Source: an uncultured Desulfotomaculum sp. (GTDB lineage Bacteria > Bacillota > Desulfotomaculia > Desulfotomaculales > Desulfotomaculaceae). Taken from it: a DNA stretch of 39,092 bases. Below, one piece after another: positions 8,856 through 16,506 of this stretch (the stretch's first letter is position 1; every line of letters begins with the position of its first letter). The stretch covers positions 1-39,092 of the forward strand of contig CAMKDG010000020.1 in assembly GCA_946411205.1 (NCBI GenBank). The letters are read 5' to 3'. A program made the position numbers and the translations under genes. The notes below the pieces were generated by a model. It was not told the origin of the DNA and ran no database searches. It saw only the letters and a program-made list of their open reading frames with translations.

Positions 8856-9704
8856 ATGGACAAAGTAAGATCCTCTGTATATTGGGAGGAAAAAGTTGCC
8901 AAAGTATTTCTGTGGGCATCGGTGGTAATCACCCTGGGGGCACTGCTAGCAGTAATCCTTCATATTTTACAGCATGGTCTAATGCATGTTAGTTGGGAGT
9001 TTTTGACTAAAGAACCTAGGTTGATGGGCAAAGAGGGTGGCATTTTTCCCACCATTGTCAGCACAGTATATCTAATTGCTATTTCCCTGGCCATTGCCAC
9101 ACCCATTGGTATTATGGCAGCCATCCAACTTACTGAATATACCCAAAAGGGGTCGCTGGTAAAGGTGATACGCTTTGCCACAGAAACCTTGGCGGGAATC
9201 CCCTCCATCATCTTTGGCCTGTTTGGCTTTGCTTTTTTAGTGCTGTTCATGGGATTTTCCTGGTCCCTGTTGTCCGGCGGTTTAACCTTAGCCTTCATGG
9301 TTCTTCCCACCATTGTGAGAACCAGTGAAGAAGCCATTAAAAGCGTGCCGCTCAGTTATCGAGAGGGGAGCATGGCTTTGGGGGCCACCAAATGGCAAAC
9401 CATCTGGAAGATCGTCTTGCCCAGTGCTCTGCCGGGCATTGTTACAGGTGTAATTTTAAGTATCGGTCGAGTGGTGGGCGAAACAGCAGCTGTTATCTTA
9501 ACTGCCGGTAGTTCCTTGAATATTCCCACCTCTGTGATGGACCCTGCTCGTAGCATGTCGGTGCATCTGTATATACTGGCTATGGAGGGTATCTCGATGG
9601 AAAAAGCCTACGCTACAGCAACTGTCTTGATTATTCTAATCTTTATCATTAATACGTTAGCTACCAGGGTTATGCGTAGAATGAGTTCCAACCTAATTTC
9701 CTAA
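8856..9704 (+). CDS. pstA: Phosphate ABC transporter permease PstA
   Basis: I chose ATG 8856 (MDKVRSS) over the GTG at 8847, because AGGGTAGGTG at the end of pstC is the natural binding site. 282 residues with about six membrane helices. The EAA loop reads REGSMALGATKWQTIWKIVLP, and ETLAGIPSIIFGLFG is the PstA counterpart of the PstC segment. The pstB ATPase and phoU, which usually follow, are absent: the operon stops at a strong hairpin starting at this stop codon. The ATPase must be supplied from elsewhere. Confidence 0.94.
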   Translation: MDKVRSSVYWEEKVAKVFLWASVVITLGALLAVILHILQHGLMHVSWEFLTKEPRLMGKEGGIFPTIVSTVYLIAISLAIATPIGIMAAIQLTEYTQKGSLVKVIRFATETLAGIPSIIFGLFGFAFLVLFMGFSWSLLSGGLTLAFMVLPTIVRTSEEAIKSVPLSYREGSMALGATKWQTIWKIVLPSALPGIVTGVILSIGRVVGETAAVILTAGSSLNIPTSVMDPARSMSVHLYILAMEGISMEKAYATATVLIILIFIINTLATRVMRRMSSNLIS

Positions 9705-9774
9705 AGAAAAAGGAGCAAAGAGTAGAAGCAGTGTCACACGTTGACACTGCTTCTACTCTTTGCTCCTTTTCTTT
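9704..9774. terminator. Very long bidirectional terminator (33-bp stem)
   Basis: The arms at about 9704-9736 and 9742-9774 match over 33 bp with one extra A in the left arm, around a 5-nt loop. The left arm starts at the pstA stop codon; the right arm ends at the stop of the minus-strand small gene. Outer T/A runs serve both directions. The stem is far longer than a normal terminator. Confidence 0.85.
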
Positions 9775-9913
9775 AAAAAATATCCAAACTGAGGAAATCA
9801 TCATCTTCGTCGTCACCCTCCAGAAATAAATGATCCAACAGATTATTGGTAATAAATCTTTGTTCTTCCAGAGGCAATGACTTAATTTCTTGTAGTATTT
9901 TTTCGGAAGACAT
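9773..9913 (-). CDS. 46-residue acidic protein, unknown
   Basis: ATG at 9913 follows GGGAGTGTTGCT, a good binding site. The protein reads as an amphipathic helix (MSSEKILQEIKSLPLEEQ...), a helix with NNLLDHLFLEG, and an acidic tail (GDDEDDDFLSLDIF). It has no cysteines and no membrane segment. It shares a terminator hairpin with pstA. The composition and binding site argue for a real gene; I recognise no family. Confidence 0.65.
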   Translation of the reverse strand: MSSEKILQEIKSLPLEEQRFITNNLLDHLFLEGDDEDDDFLSLDIF

Positions 9914-10123
9914 AGCAACACTCCCATTTTTGTTTTATAATAACCTTTTGGTAAGGGGATATTCATAGGTTACCTTTATTTTTGTGAATGTCAGCTAGCG
10001 GTACCTTTTCGTCTACACCAGCTTGGGATTAGACGTTTTTCCCCCTGTTTGTCGATAAACAAAGGTGGACAAGGCTGCCAATCTTACCATAAAATATTGA
10101 AAGAAGTACAAGGGGGTTGGGGC

Positions 10124-10960
10124 ATGAGACACAAGAATAGACTGGCAGTAAAAAAAGAATTTGATGCTACCAACATGACCGTTTTTTTCGGTTCGGCGAT
10201 TTTTACCAGTGGCATGACCAGTATCCCAAATCTATTTTTAAAGTATTACCGTGATATTGGGATTACAGATTCTGAAATGATGCTCATTATTCAGTTGTTG
10301 AGATTGCGTAACGAAGAACAGCTAATGCCCAGTGCAGAGGCGTTATCCCACTGTTTAGCAGCTGATCCGGCACAGATTGAGCGACAAATTAAAAGCTTAC
10401 TGGATAAAAGAGTTATTGGCATCACCCAGTATTTTAGCGATGAAGACGGTTCAATCATGGAGGGTTATGATTTTGAACCGTTAGTTTTTGAAATTTCCGA
10501 GGTGTGGGCTCTTAATCAGAAAAGGCAGTTAGATGAGATTGCTGAGAAAATAAATGCGGCTGAATATCATCTGGGAGGCGAACTACAGCATAACCAGACG
10601 GTTTTAACCACACCGGAAAAGGAATTGTGTCATACCTTCGAAAATGAGTTTGGACGGTTGCTTTCTCCCATGGAGATTGAACACATTTTATCCTGGGTGG
10701 ATGAATATGAAGCGGAACTTATTCTAGAAGCATTGCGGCAAGCTGTCATTAGAGGGAAACATAATATCAAATATATCTCCAGTATCCTTCGGGAATGGCA
10801 AAAGAATAATATTAGAACTGTTAGGGAAGTGGAAGCACATCAACGGCAATTTGAGGAGAACAGAGCCAAACAAATTCAGCGGAAGGCCCCTTCACTCACG
10901 GAACCTAGCAATAAGGGAGATCTCAAAAAGAAAAATTTAATGAGATCCATGTACAGTTAA
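10124..10960 (+). CDS. DnaD-domain protein, replication-initiation type
   Basis: I chose ATG 10124 because AGGGGGTTGGGGC precedes it; upstream in-frame codons are not protein-like. 278 residues. Residues 1 to about 130 resemble the DnaD N-terminal winged helix (FLKYYRDIGITDSEMMLIIQLLRL). Residues 175-240 form the DnaB/DnaD-like helical domain (FENEFGRLLSPMEIEHILSW, then IKYISSILREWQKNNI, close to the YxxxILxxW signature). A basic tail follows. In Bacillus, DnaD works in PriA-dependent helicase loading; paralogs occur in prophages, but nothing else phage-like is nearby. Confidence 0.85.
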   Translation: MRHKNRLAVKKEFDATNMTVFFGSAIFTSGMTSIPNLFLKYYRDIGITDSEMMLIIQLLRLRNEEQLMPSAEALSHCLAADPAQIERQIKSLLDKRVIGITQYFSDEDGSIMEGYDFEPLVFEISEVWALNQKRQLDEIAEKINAAEYHLGGELQHNQTVLTTPEKELCHTFENEFGRLLSPMEIEHILSWVDEYEAELILEALRQAVIRGKHNIKYISSILREWQKNNIRTVREVEAHQRQFEENRAKQIQRKAPSLTEPSNKGDLKKKNLMRSMYS

Positions 10961-10971
10961 CGTCTAACAGA

Positions 10972-10995
10972 TAGCGCCCTCAGGGCGCTATTTTT
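10972..10995 (+). terminator. Terminator after the DnaD-domain gene
   Basis: TAGCGCCC / GGGCGCTA forms an 8-bp GC-rich stem with a 3-nt loop, followed by five T. Confidence 0.9.
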
Positions 10996-11056
10996 ATGTA
11001 TGTATATTTCTGTCATAATTGTGCAAACTATCAAATGGGTAAGAAAGGAGGAACCA

Positions 11057-11770
11057 ATGAACAAGAAGTACCGTAAAATCGCTGTGTTATTGGCGGTTGT
11101 CTTAGCAGTCACCTCTGGATTAATGGGGGTAGCAGTAGCTGCAGGGGAGACTAGCGGCGACGGTGCAGGCGGTTTAGAGCTTGATGGGTCTGAAGGAGAC
11201 CGATCTAGCTCAGATATATGTTACACTGTCCGACCAGGGGATACACTGTACCAAGTTTGCCGGGATTATGATGTGCCATTGGCACCATTGATGAGAACAA
11301 ATAACTTAACCAGTACAGTAATTTATCCTAACCAAAAGCTATTTATTCCTACCACCAACGTCACCCCCTATGGTGCAGTGTTATCCAGAGGAGATGTTTC
11401 CCGGGAAGATATTGTACTGTTGGCCAAGCTCATTCATGCTGAGGCCCGGGGAGAAACCTTCGAGGGGAAGGTTGCTGTAGGAGCTGTTATACTGAATAGA
11501 ATAGCCAGTCCAGATTTTCCAAAGAGTATTCGGGAAGTCATTATGGAAAAAAACAGCCGGGTATATCAATTTACACCGGTTCAGGATGGTACAATTAATC
11601 TGAACCCAGACGAGGAATCCATGAAAGCTGCTTTAGAGGCTTTAATGGGACATGATCCCACCAAGGGCGCGTTATTCTTTTATAACCCTGTAGTGGCAGA
11701 AGATCAATGGATACGAACTCTGCCCGTTATTACCCGCATTGGTAATCATGTTTTCGCAACGAAAATATAA
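11057..11770 (+). CDS. LysM-SleB/CwlJ-type cell wall hydrolase
   Basis: ATG 11057 follows AAAGGAGGAACC. 237 residues. An export signal (residues 1-30, ending AVAA) is followed by a low-complexity G/D/S linker, one LysM domain (about 52-98: YTVRPGDTLYQVCRDYDV ... NQKLFIP), and a C-terminal Hydrolase_2 domain (about 115-237) with LAKLIHAEARGETFEGKVAV, the SleB/CwlJ signature whose Glu is catalytic. SleB-type enzymes are lytic transglycosylases acting on muramic-lactam cortex peptidoglycan during germination. The order LysM then SleB differs from SleB itself, so a vegetative role is possible. It converges on another LysM gene. Confidence 0.88.
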   Translation: MNKKYRKIAVLLAVVLAVTSGLMGVAVAAGETSGDGAGGLELDGSEGDRSSSDICYTVRPGDTLYQVCRDYDVPLAPLMRTNNLTSTVIYPNQKLFIPTTNVTPYGAVLSRGDVSREDIVLLAKLIHAEARGETFEGKVAVGAVILNRIASPDFPKSIREVIMEKNSRVYQFTPVQDGTINLNPDEESMKAALEALMGHDPTKGALFFYNPVVAEDQWIRTLPVITRIGNHVFATKI

Positions 11771-11812
11771 GGAACAAAGGCCGCTTCTGGTGGCCTTTGT
11801 TCCTTATATTTT
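11762..11812. terminator. Bidirectional terminator with 21-bp perfect arms overlapping both stop codons
   Basis: The arms at 11762-11782 and 11792-11812 are perfect complements around a 9-nt loop. The last codons and stop of both convergent genes lie inside the arms, so both proteins end in Lys-Ile. A/T runs flank the GC core on both sides. Confidence 0.85.
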
Positions 11813-12556
11813 GATATTGGAGAAACGGGATTTGACGACTGCCCAATCAATATTTTTGGCAAAGGCATCAAAATAACTGGCACGGTTTGTTCCATAATCC
11901 AGAAAATAAGCGTGTTCCGACAAATCTACTACTAAAAGCGGCTCTATTCGTACTGCGAAGCCTAAAACATCATCGTAGCCATAATTATGCAAATGTCCAT
12001 CATCAAGGTCGTACCCGAGAATTGCCCAATTTCTAGCCATTAAACAGGTGGCACGAAAGTCCTTTTCCCAATAGTCATAAGAGCCAAAGTCTCTAACAAT
12101 GACTTCCAGTACATTTCCGGTGGCATTGCCGCCTCTCCCACCCATGTTTTCAAAATAGTATTCATGTAGTTTGCAGTTATTTACTGTATTGAGTTCAGCC
12201 ATCTTTAGAGAGCGGTACTCACTATAAATTGAGTCGGCTTCCTTTTGCTTTAATGTTTGAAGTTTCATTCGTATTTCATTGATTTTAATAACATAATCCT
12301 GATAAAGCTTGTAATGTTCCTGAATCTGACGCACAGAAAATCCCATCATAGTTCGGAGTGAAGATTTTAGATTTTTTGCCTCTAGGAAATTATAAGTACC
12401 GTCAGAAGCATCGGGAATATATAAAATATCCCCTGGGTTTAAATTTTCCAAGTTTTCTAAGTGAGTGTTAGCAATGGCTAGGTTACTAGTGTTGGCATTG
12501 TATTTTTTTACGATGGTTTTTATTGTGTCACCTGGCTTTATTACATGCCTTGGCAT
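11804..12556 (-). CDS. LysM-superoxide dismutase (Fe/Mn) fusion
   Basis: 250 residues. Residues 3-49 are a LysM domain (HVIKPGDTIKTIVKKYN ... LNPGDILYIP). Residues 72-245 are an Fe/Mn superoxide dismutase: helix with H81 (EHYKLYQDYV), H131 (KLHEYYFENMGG), and D211/H215 in DLSEHAYFLDYG. All four metal ligands are in place with the canonical D-x3-H spacing, but the usual Trp of DVWEHAYY is Ser213. There is no signal peptide, as in many spore-coat proteins assembled from the mother cell. ATG 12556 follows GGTGGTTTT. LysM would tether the enzyme to peptidoglycan; a spore-coat site is inference. Confidence 0.88.
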   Translation of the reverse strand: MPRHVIKPGDTIKTIVKKYNANTSNLAIANTHLENLENLNPGDILYIPDASDGTYNFLEAKNLKSSLRTMMGFSVRQIQEHYKLYQDYVIKINEIRMKLQTLKQKEADSIYSEYRSLKMAELNTVNNCKLHEYYFENMGGRGGNATGNVLEVIVRDFGSYDYWEKDFRATCLMARNWAILGYDLDDGHLHNYGYDDVLGFAVRIEPLLVVDLSEHAYFLDYGTNRASYFDAFAKNIDWAVVKSRFSNIKI

Positions 12557-12690
12557 AAAACCACCATCCTAACTTTTTATGCTATCATTCTATTCCCATT
12601 GGGACTTTATGGTTACTTGCTTTTTGGATAAGGTTTTTAATCATGGAAAAAATATTTACTATGTTACTCTGTTTTGTGGAGGAAAAAATA

Positions 12691-14676
12691 GTGACCTATA
12701 AACGGTTTTTCTTGCTGATGAGTTTAATACTATGCCTAGGGGTAGTTTTTGGCTGTGGGCCGGAAGGCGGAGGACCGCCGGAGGTGCCTAAGCCTTCCCG
12801 CATTGTAGATGCCAATAACAGGCTAATTACCACCATTTCTCAGGTAAATACTGTCCCTGTGCAATTGGAGGAGATTGCTCCTAGTATGCGTCAGGCCATT
12901 GTAGCTATTGAGGATGAGCGGTTTTACCAACACCGGGGCATTGACTTTAAAGGGATGGCTCGGGCACTTTGGCAAAATATCAGAAGTGGCTCCATTGTAC
13001 AGGGAGGAAGTACCTTGACACAGCAATTAGCTAAAAACCTGTATTTAGGACCTGAGAAGACTATCGACAGAAAGGTTAAAGAAGTATATTACACCATCCA
13101 ATTGGAGCGGACGTATACCAAGGATGAAATTTTAAACATGTATTTAAATCATGTCTATTTTGGCCAGGGAGCTTATGGCGTAGAAGCTGCCGCACAAACT
13201 TATTTTGGTAAAGCAGCAAAAGATCTTACCCTGGGGGAAAGTGCGATGCTGGCCGGTTTACCGCGGGCCCCCAGCTACTATGCGCCTACCACCAATCTGA
13301 AGGGTGCCCTTGAAAGGCAAAGGGTGGTTCTAAACCGTATGTTGGAGTTAGGCGTAATAACTCCCGAGCAAGCGGCCGCTGCCCGGGCAGAAAATATTCA
13401 ACCTTTAGCTAAGACCGAAGCATTCCAGCAGGCGCCCTATTATGTGGCTGAAATTATTAACTATTTCAAAAACAAATATCCCAATGGTATGGAACTACTG
13501 TATACCAGCGGGTTAACCATTCAAACCAGTTTGGATTTAACTATGCAAAAATCTGCAGAAAAAGCCATGGAGCAAGGCCTAGCTAAAGTAAATCCTGATA
13601 TTAACGGTGCTTTGGTGGCCATCGACCCTAAGAATGGTTATATCAAAGCCATGGTGGGGGGGCGCAGTTGGCAAAAATCACAATACAACCGTGCCCTGGC
13701 CAAAACACAGCCCGGTTCAGCCTTTAAACCCTTTTTATATACGGCAGCTATTGAATCCGGCTATACCGCAGCCAGTACCATCGTCTGCGAGCCGGTAACC
13801 TACCAGCAGAAGGGAGGTACGCCGTATACTCCGGCAGATCATAAGGTGGGGTATCATTATCGCCCCTTTATTCTTAAACAGGCCTTAGCCATCTCTGATA
13901 ATGTAGTAACGGTTAGGCTGGCAGATATGTTAGGGATCAATGCCCTGGTTCGTTATGCCAAAGCGATGGGAATTGAAAGTGAGTTACGGCCTTATTTATC
14001 ACTGGCCTTGGGTACTTCAGAAGTTACCCCACTGGAAATGGCAGTGGCTTACGGCCCTCTGGCCAACCAAGGCATACGTGCCAAACCCATTTATTTATTG
14101 AAAGTAACCGATAGCGCAGGACGGGTGTTAGAGGAACAGCACTCGCAGCTTTCCAAGGTGATTGATGAAAGGGCAGCCTATATTGTAACGGATATGTTAA
14201 AGGCTGCTGTAAGTTCAGGGGGAACCGCAGCTCAGATTTCTTGGTTGGTAAAAAGACCGGTGGCTGGTAAAACGGGAACTACAGAAGATTATACGAACGC
14301 CTGGTTTGTGGGTTATTCCCCTGATCTAGTGGCTTCCGTTTATGTGGGCTATGATGACAAAAGCAAAAGGGTAGGTTTAACGGGCGGGGACATTGCTGCC
14401 CCAATTTGGGCGCAATTTATGGAGGAAGCCCACGGAAATGCAGCGGCTCAGGATTTTAGGGTACCGGAGGGAGTGGTGCAGGAAGAAGTTTGCACCCAAG
14501 ATGGACTAAAGGCTTCACCCTTATCCAGCGATACTATGGCTGCCTATTTTATAGAAGGTACCGAGCCAAAGGTACCGTGCTTTGGAGATTTTTGGACCCA
14601 AAAGCCGCAAGATTCCGGAGAAGGTCCTGAAGATCTGCTAGTCAATCCCACGCTACCACCATTAGCTGTGGAATAA
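12691..14676 (+). CDS. Class A penicillin-binding protein (1A family), bifunctional
   Basis: I chose GTG 12691, 8 nt after GTGGAGG; the ATG at 12643 has no binding site. 661 residues. A single N-terminal hydrophobic segment ends VVFGC22, which could be a lipobox. The GT51 transglycosylase (about 55-230) carries EDERFYQHRGID (E74), GGSTLTQQLAKN, and EILNMYLNHVYFG. The transpeptidase (about 290-590) has S343 in GSAFKP, SDN at 402-404, and KTG at 527-529. It polymerises and cross-links peptidoglycan outside the membrane. The cytoplasmic leader is only about five residues, shorter than in typical PBP1. It lies divergent from the LysM-SOD gene. Confidence 0.93.
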   Translation: MTYKRFFLLMSLILCLGVVFGCGPEGGGPPEVPKPSRIVDANNRLITTISQVNTVPVQLEEIAPSMRQAIVAIEDERFYQHRGIDFKGMARALWQNIRSGSIVQGGSTLTQQLAKNLYLGPEKTIDRKVKEVYYTIQLERTYTKDEILNMYLNHVYFGQGAYGVEAAAQTYFGKAAKDLTLGESAMLAGLPRAPSYYAPTTNLKGALERQRVVLNRMLELGVITPEQAAAARAENIQPLAKTEAFQQAPYYVAEIINYFKNKYPNGMELLYTSGLTIQTSLDLTMQKSAEKAMEQGLAKVNPDINGALVAIDPKNGYIKAMVGGRSWQKSQYNRALAKTQPGSAFKPFLYTAAIESGYTAASTIVCEPVTYQQKGGTPYTPADHKVGYHYRPFILKQALAISDNVVTVRLADMLGINALVRYAKAMGIESELRPYLSLALGTSEVTPLEMAVAYGPLANQGIRAKPIYLLKVTDSAGRVLEEQHSQLSKVIDERAAYIVTDMLKAAVSSGGTAAQISWLVKRPVAGKTGTTEDYTNAWFVGYSPDLVASVYVGYDDKSKRVGLTGGDIAAPIWAQFMEEAHGNAAAQDFRVPEGVVQEEVCTQDGLKASPLSSDTMAAYFIEGTEPKVPCFGDFWTQKPQDSGEGPEDLLVNPTLPPLAVE

Positions 14677-14680
14677 TGAA

Positions 14681-14719
14681 AAAACAACAGGCCTCCGATT
14701 ATTAGAGACCTGTTGTTTT
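14681..14719. terminator. Bidirectional terminator between the PBP gene and a zinc-ribbon gene
   Basis: Fifteen-base arms at 14681-14695 and 14705-14719 (AAAACAACAGGCCTC / GAGACCTGTTGTTTT) pair with one mismatch around a 9-nt loop. T/A tracts at both ends serve both strands. Confidence 0.85.
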
Positions 14720-14720
14720 A

Positions 14721-14840
14721 CTATTCTTCCCGGGCATGTTCAGTTAGATAACAATTTTGGCAGTAGCTATTATCCATTTCTTCGTCATAGTACATTTTGC
14801 TTTCCTCAGTATTTCTGCCGCAAACACAACAGGTATACAA
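14721..14840 (-). CDS. 39-residue zinc-ribbon protein
   Basis: TTG at 14840 lies 8 nt after GGGAGG. The peptide begins MYTCCVCGRN and continues with an acidic stretch to YCQNCYLTEH, so two CxxC knuckles (TCCVCG and CQNC) are about 20 residues apart, a typical zinc-ribbon layout. It ends beside the shared terminator. It is too short for a function call; similar tiny ribbons occur as adaptors or regulators. Confidence 0.7.
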   Translation of the reverse strand: MYTCCVCGRNTEESKMYYDEEMDNSYCQNCYLTEHAREE

Positions 14841-14943
14841 TTACTTTTCCTCCCTAATACAACCTGGCCTATGATATTTCCTAGCGTTTCTGCCCAGCCT
14901 CTTCCAATAGACACTCATCTTTTGACATGTTTTAGCCAAGAGG

Positions 14944-15117
14944 TTACCGATCATTTTCTCCATATCCATTAGATAACTCGGAGCCTTTTAAATGTGATTT
15001 TTTAGTTCTTCTTGATCGTTGGTGTTGACTGTCTTCTTCACCTCCATCAAGAATATTGCCAAAGATGTTAGCAAAAGTATTTACTACCTCTCCGAATCCC
15101 GCTCGCCAGTTTGCCAT
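14944..15117 (-). CDS. 57-residue hypothetical protein
   Basis: ATG at 15117 follows GGAGGTGTATAC, an excellent binding site. The N-terminal third is amphipathic (ANWRAGFGEVVNTFANIFGNILDGGEE) and the rest is basic and polar (QHQRSRRTKK...). Its first 34 bases overlap the end of the DUF2892 gene, so the two are translationally coupled. I recognise no family. Confidence 0.6.
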   Translation of the reverse strand: MANWRAGFGEVVNTFANIFGNILDGGEEDSQHQRSRRTKKSHLKGSELSNGYGENDR

Positions 15118-15344
15118 GTATACACCTCCTCTTCGATAACAAGATCAGGCTCCCGTGAGGATACGCCTAACCAATGGTAAAGGGGACTGAAGCCAATGAT
15201 AGCTACCAGCAATACTTCAATACCTAACACGATAAACAGACTGGACCAAAAAGGAGAAACTAAACGTAAGAGTCCCAGAGCCAGAAAGGACACACCAAAG
15301 GTAATCCGAAGAATCCTATCAGCAGTTCCAACGTTCTTTCGCAA
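15084..15344 (-). CDS. DUF2892 (YgaP-like) small membrane protein
   Basis: TTG at 15344 lies 8 nt after GGGGAGG. 86 residues. The N-terminal motif RKNVGTADRILRITFG is the hallmark of the DUF2892 family, followed by two membrane helices (VSFLALGLLRLV and LFIVLGIEVLLVAIIGF) and GFSPLYHWLGVSS, then an acidic tail. The family has no settled function; members often sit near rhodanese or thiol genes. It overlaps the next small gene. Confidence 0.82.
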   Translation of the reverse strand: MRKNVGTADRILRITFGVSFLALGLLRLVSPFWSSLFIVLGIEVLLVAIIGFSPLYHWLGVSSREPDLVIEEEVYTWQTGERDSER

Positions 15345-15440
15345 TGGTCATTCCTCCCCGGGGTAATGTTTAGAATTATTATTTGCAAATGGACCAAGCT
15401 TATGCGAAGACTTACATTTTAATATAGAGATCAAATTTTC

Positions 15441-15469
15441 TTGACAAATGGTTTTTCTTGGGTGATAAT
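15441..15469 (+). promoter_or_regulatory. Sigma-A promoter of tRNA-Pro(CGG)
   Basis: TTGACA (15441-15446) and GATAAT (15464-15469) are spaced by 17 bp, about 25 bp before the tRNA. Confidence 0.75.
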
Positions 15470-15494
15470 ATACTCTGTTACAGCAATTGGTATT

Positions 15495-15571
15495 CGGGGC
15501 GTGGCGCAGTTTGGTAGCGCGCTGCGTTCGGGACGCAGAGGCCGCAGGTTCGAATCCTGTCGCCCCGACCA
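15495..15571 (+). tRNA. tRNA-Pro (anticodon CGG)
   Basis: The acceptor is CGGGGCG/CGCCCCG with discriminator A and encoded CCA. The anticodon stem CTGCG/CGCAG encloses TTCGGGA, giving anticodon CGG. The T arm has GTTCGAATC. It is a second proline isoacceptor, in inverted orientation to the one at 3119-3195. Confidence 0.97.
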
Positions 15572-15583
15572 TAATATTTTGTG

Positions 15584-15619
15584 AAAAGAAGTCAGCCCTG
15601 AAAAGGATTGACTTCTTTT
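15584..15619 (+). terminator. Terminator of tRNA-Pro(CGG)
   Basis: AAAAGAAGTCA pairs with TGACTTCTTTT (11 bp), so the right arm itself supplies the T run. Confidence 0.75.
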
Positions 15620-15694
15620 GCTTATGGGATGGAATTAGAATGGCATAATAAAAATAATCAATTTATCAGAAAAACAAAAGGGCGAAAAATCAAT

Positions 15695-16306
15695 ATGGAT
15701 AAGTCAAATAAGAGATTTTGGGAAAGGTTTGCATTTATATATACAGGATTTATGAAAAAGAACGAAATGGTCTACGATGAACTGTGCCGTCGCATTCAAA
15801 AACATCTGACGCAGGCTGATTCTGTATTGGAATTAGCCTGCGGTACAGGACAGCTCACGTATCGTCTTGCTGATAAAGTGAAATTATGGACAGCAACCGA
15901 CTTTTCACCCAAGATGGTAGAAGAAGCTAAGAAGCAAGGCAAAGGAGCTAATATTGAATTCGGTGTTGCAGATGCAACTGCTCTTATATATAATGATGAG
16001 TCATTTGATGTTGTTGTGATAGCAAATGCCCTGCATATTATGCCGGAACCGGATAGGGCAATGTCAGAAATTTGCAGAGTACTAAAACAGGAAGGGTTTT
16101 TGTTTGCACCGACTTTCGTATATGAGGGGAAATACAATAAGGTATTACTTTGGTTGATGGAAAAAGTAGGGTTTCACACCTTTCATAAATGGAAGGCAAG
16201 TGAACTGAAAGATTTTGTTGCGTCACACGGATTTACATTAGAAAGTGTTGAAGTCGTCAAAGCAAAACCGCTTGATGAATGCATTTTAATTGGACGTAAA
16301 AAGTGA
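15695..16306 (+). CDS. Class I SAM-dependent methyltransferase
   Basis: I chose ATG 15695 (MDKSNKRFWERF), because the upstream in-frame part overlaps the tRNA terminator. 203 residues. Methyltransferase motif I is VLELACGTGQLT; the acidic strand reads TATDFSPKMVEEA, and motif IV SFDVVVIANALHIMPEPDRAMSE. This is the UbiE/Methyltransf_11 type. The substrate is unknown. The binding site is weak (GGGCGA). A strong terminator follows, so it is monocistronic. Confidence 0.85.
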   Translation: MDKSNKRFWERFAFIYTGFMKKNEMVYDELCRRIQKHLTQADSVLELACGTGQLTYRLADKVKLWTATDFSPKMVEEAKKQGKGANIEFGVADATALIYNDESFDVVVIANALHIMPEPDRAMSEICRVLKQEGFLFAPTFVYEGKYNKVLLWLMEKVGFHTFHKWKASELKDFVASHGFTLESVEVVKAKPLDECILIGRKK

Positions 16307-16319
16307 CAAATTCCAATTT

Positions 16320-16363
16320 AATGAGCAGACCGAACCTTACTAAAAGATTCGGTCTGCTCATTT
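16320..16363 (+). terminator. Terminator after the methyltransferase
   Basis: Arms AATGAGCAGACCGAA and TTCGGTCTGCTCATT pair perfectly over 15 bp around a 13-nt loop. The T run is short. Confidence 0.75.
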
Positions 16364-16414
16364 CAATACATCCAAGTATCTGCCAGTCAATCTTTACATT
16401 AAGGCGTTGGAAAT

Positions 16415-16506
16415 TTTCGGCAGCTTATAGTACAGTAGTTGAATCCAACCCTTGAAACTTCAACGTTTCAAGGGGGTTTTTATTAGGTTTTTTGGAGCTG
16501 CCGAAA
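16415..16506 (+). other. Nested inverted repeat with an inner terminator-like hairpin
   Basis: An outer pair, TTTCGGCAGCT (16415-16425) and AGCTGCCGAAA (16496-16506), encloses a 10-bp perfect hairpin CCCTTGAAAC / GTTTCAAGGG (16449-16474) followed by GGTTTTTATT. No gene overlaps it. It could be a structured transcript or the remains of a mobile-element end. Confidence 0.5.

Noticed and set aside
9670..9966. 98-codon minus-strand frame after pstA
   Set aside because: It runs through the 33-bp hairpin and into pstA; the 46-residue frame in the same place has a binding site and protein-like composition.
14757..14972. 71-codon plus-strand frame
   Set aside because: It lies opposite the zinc-ribbon gene and the 57-residue gene, which have better binding sites.
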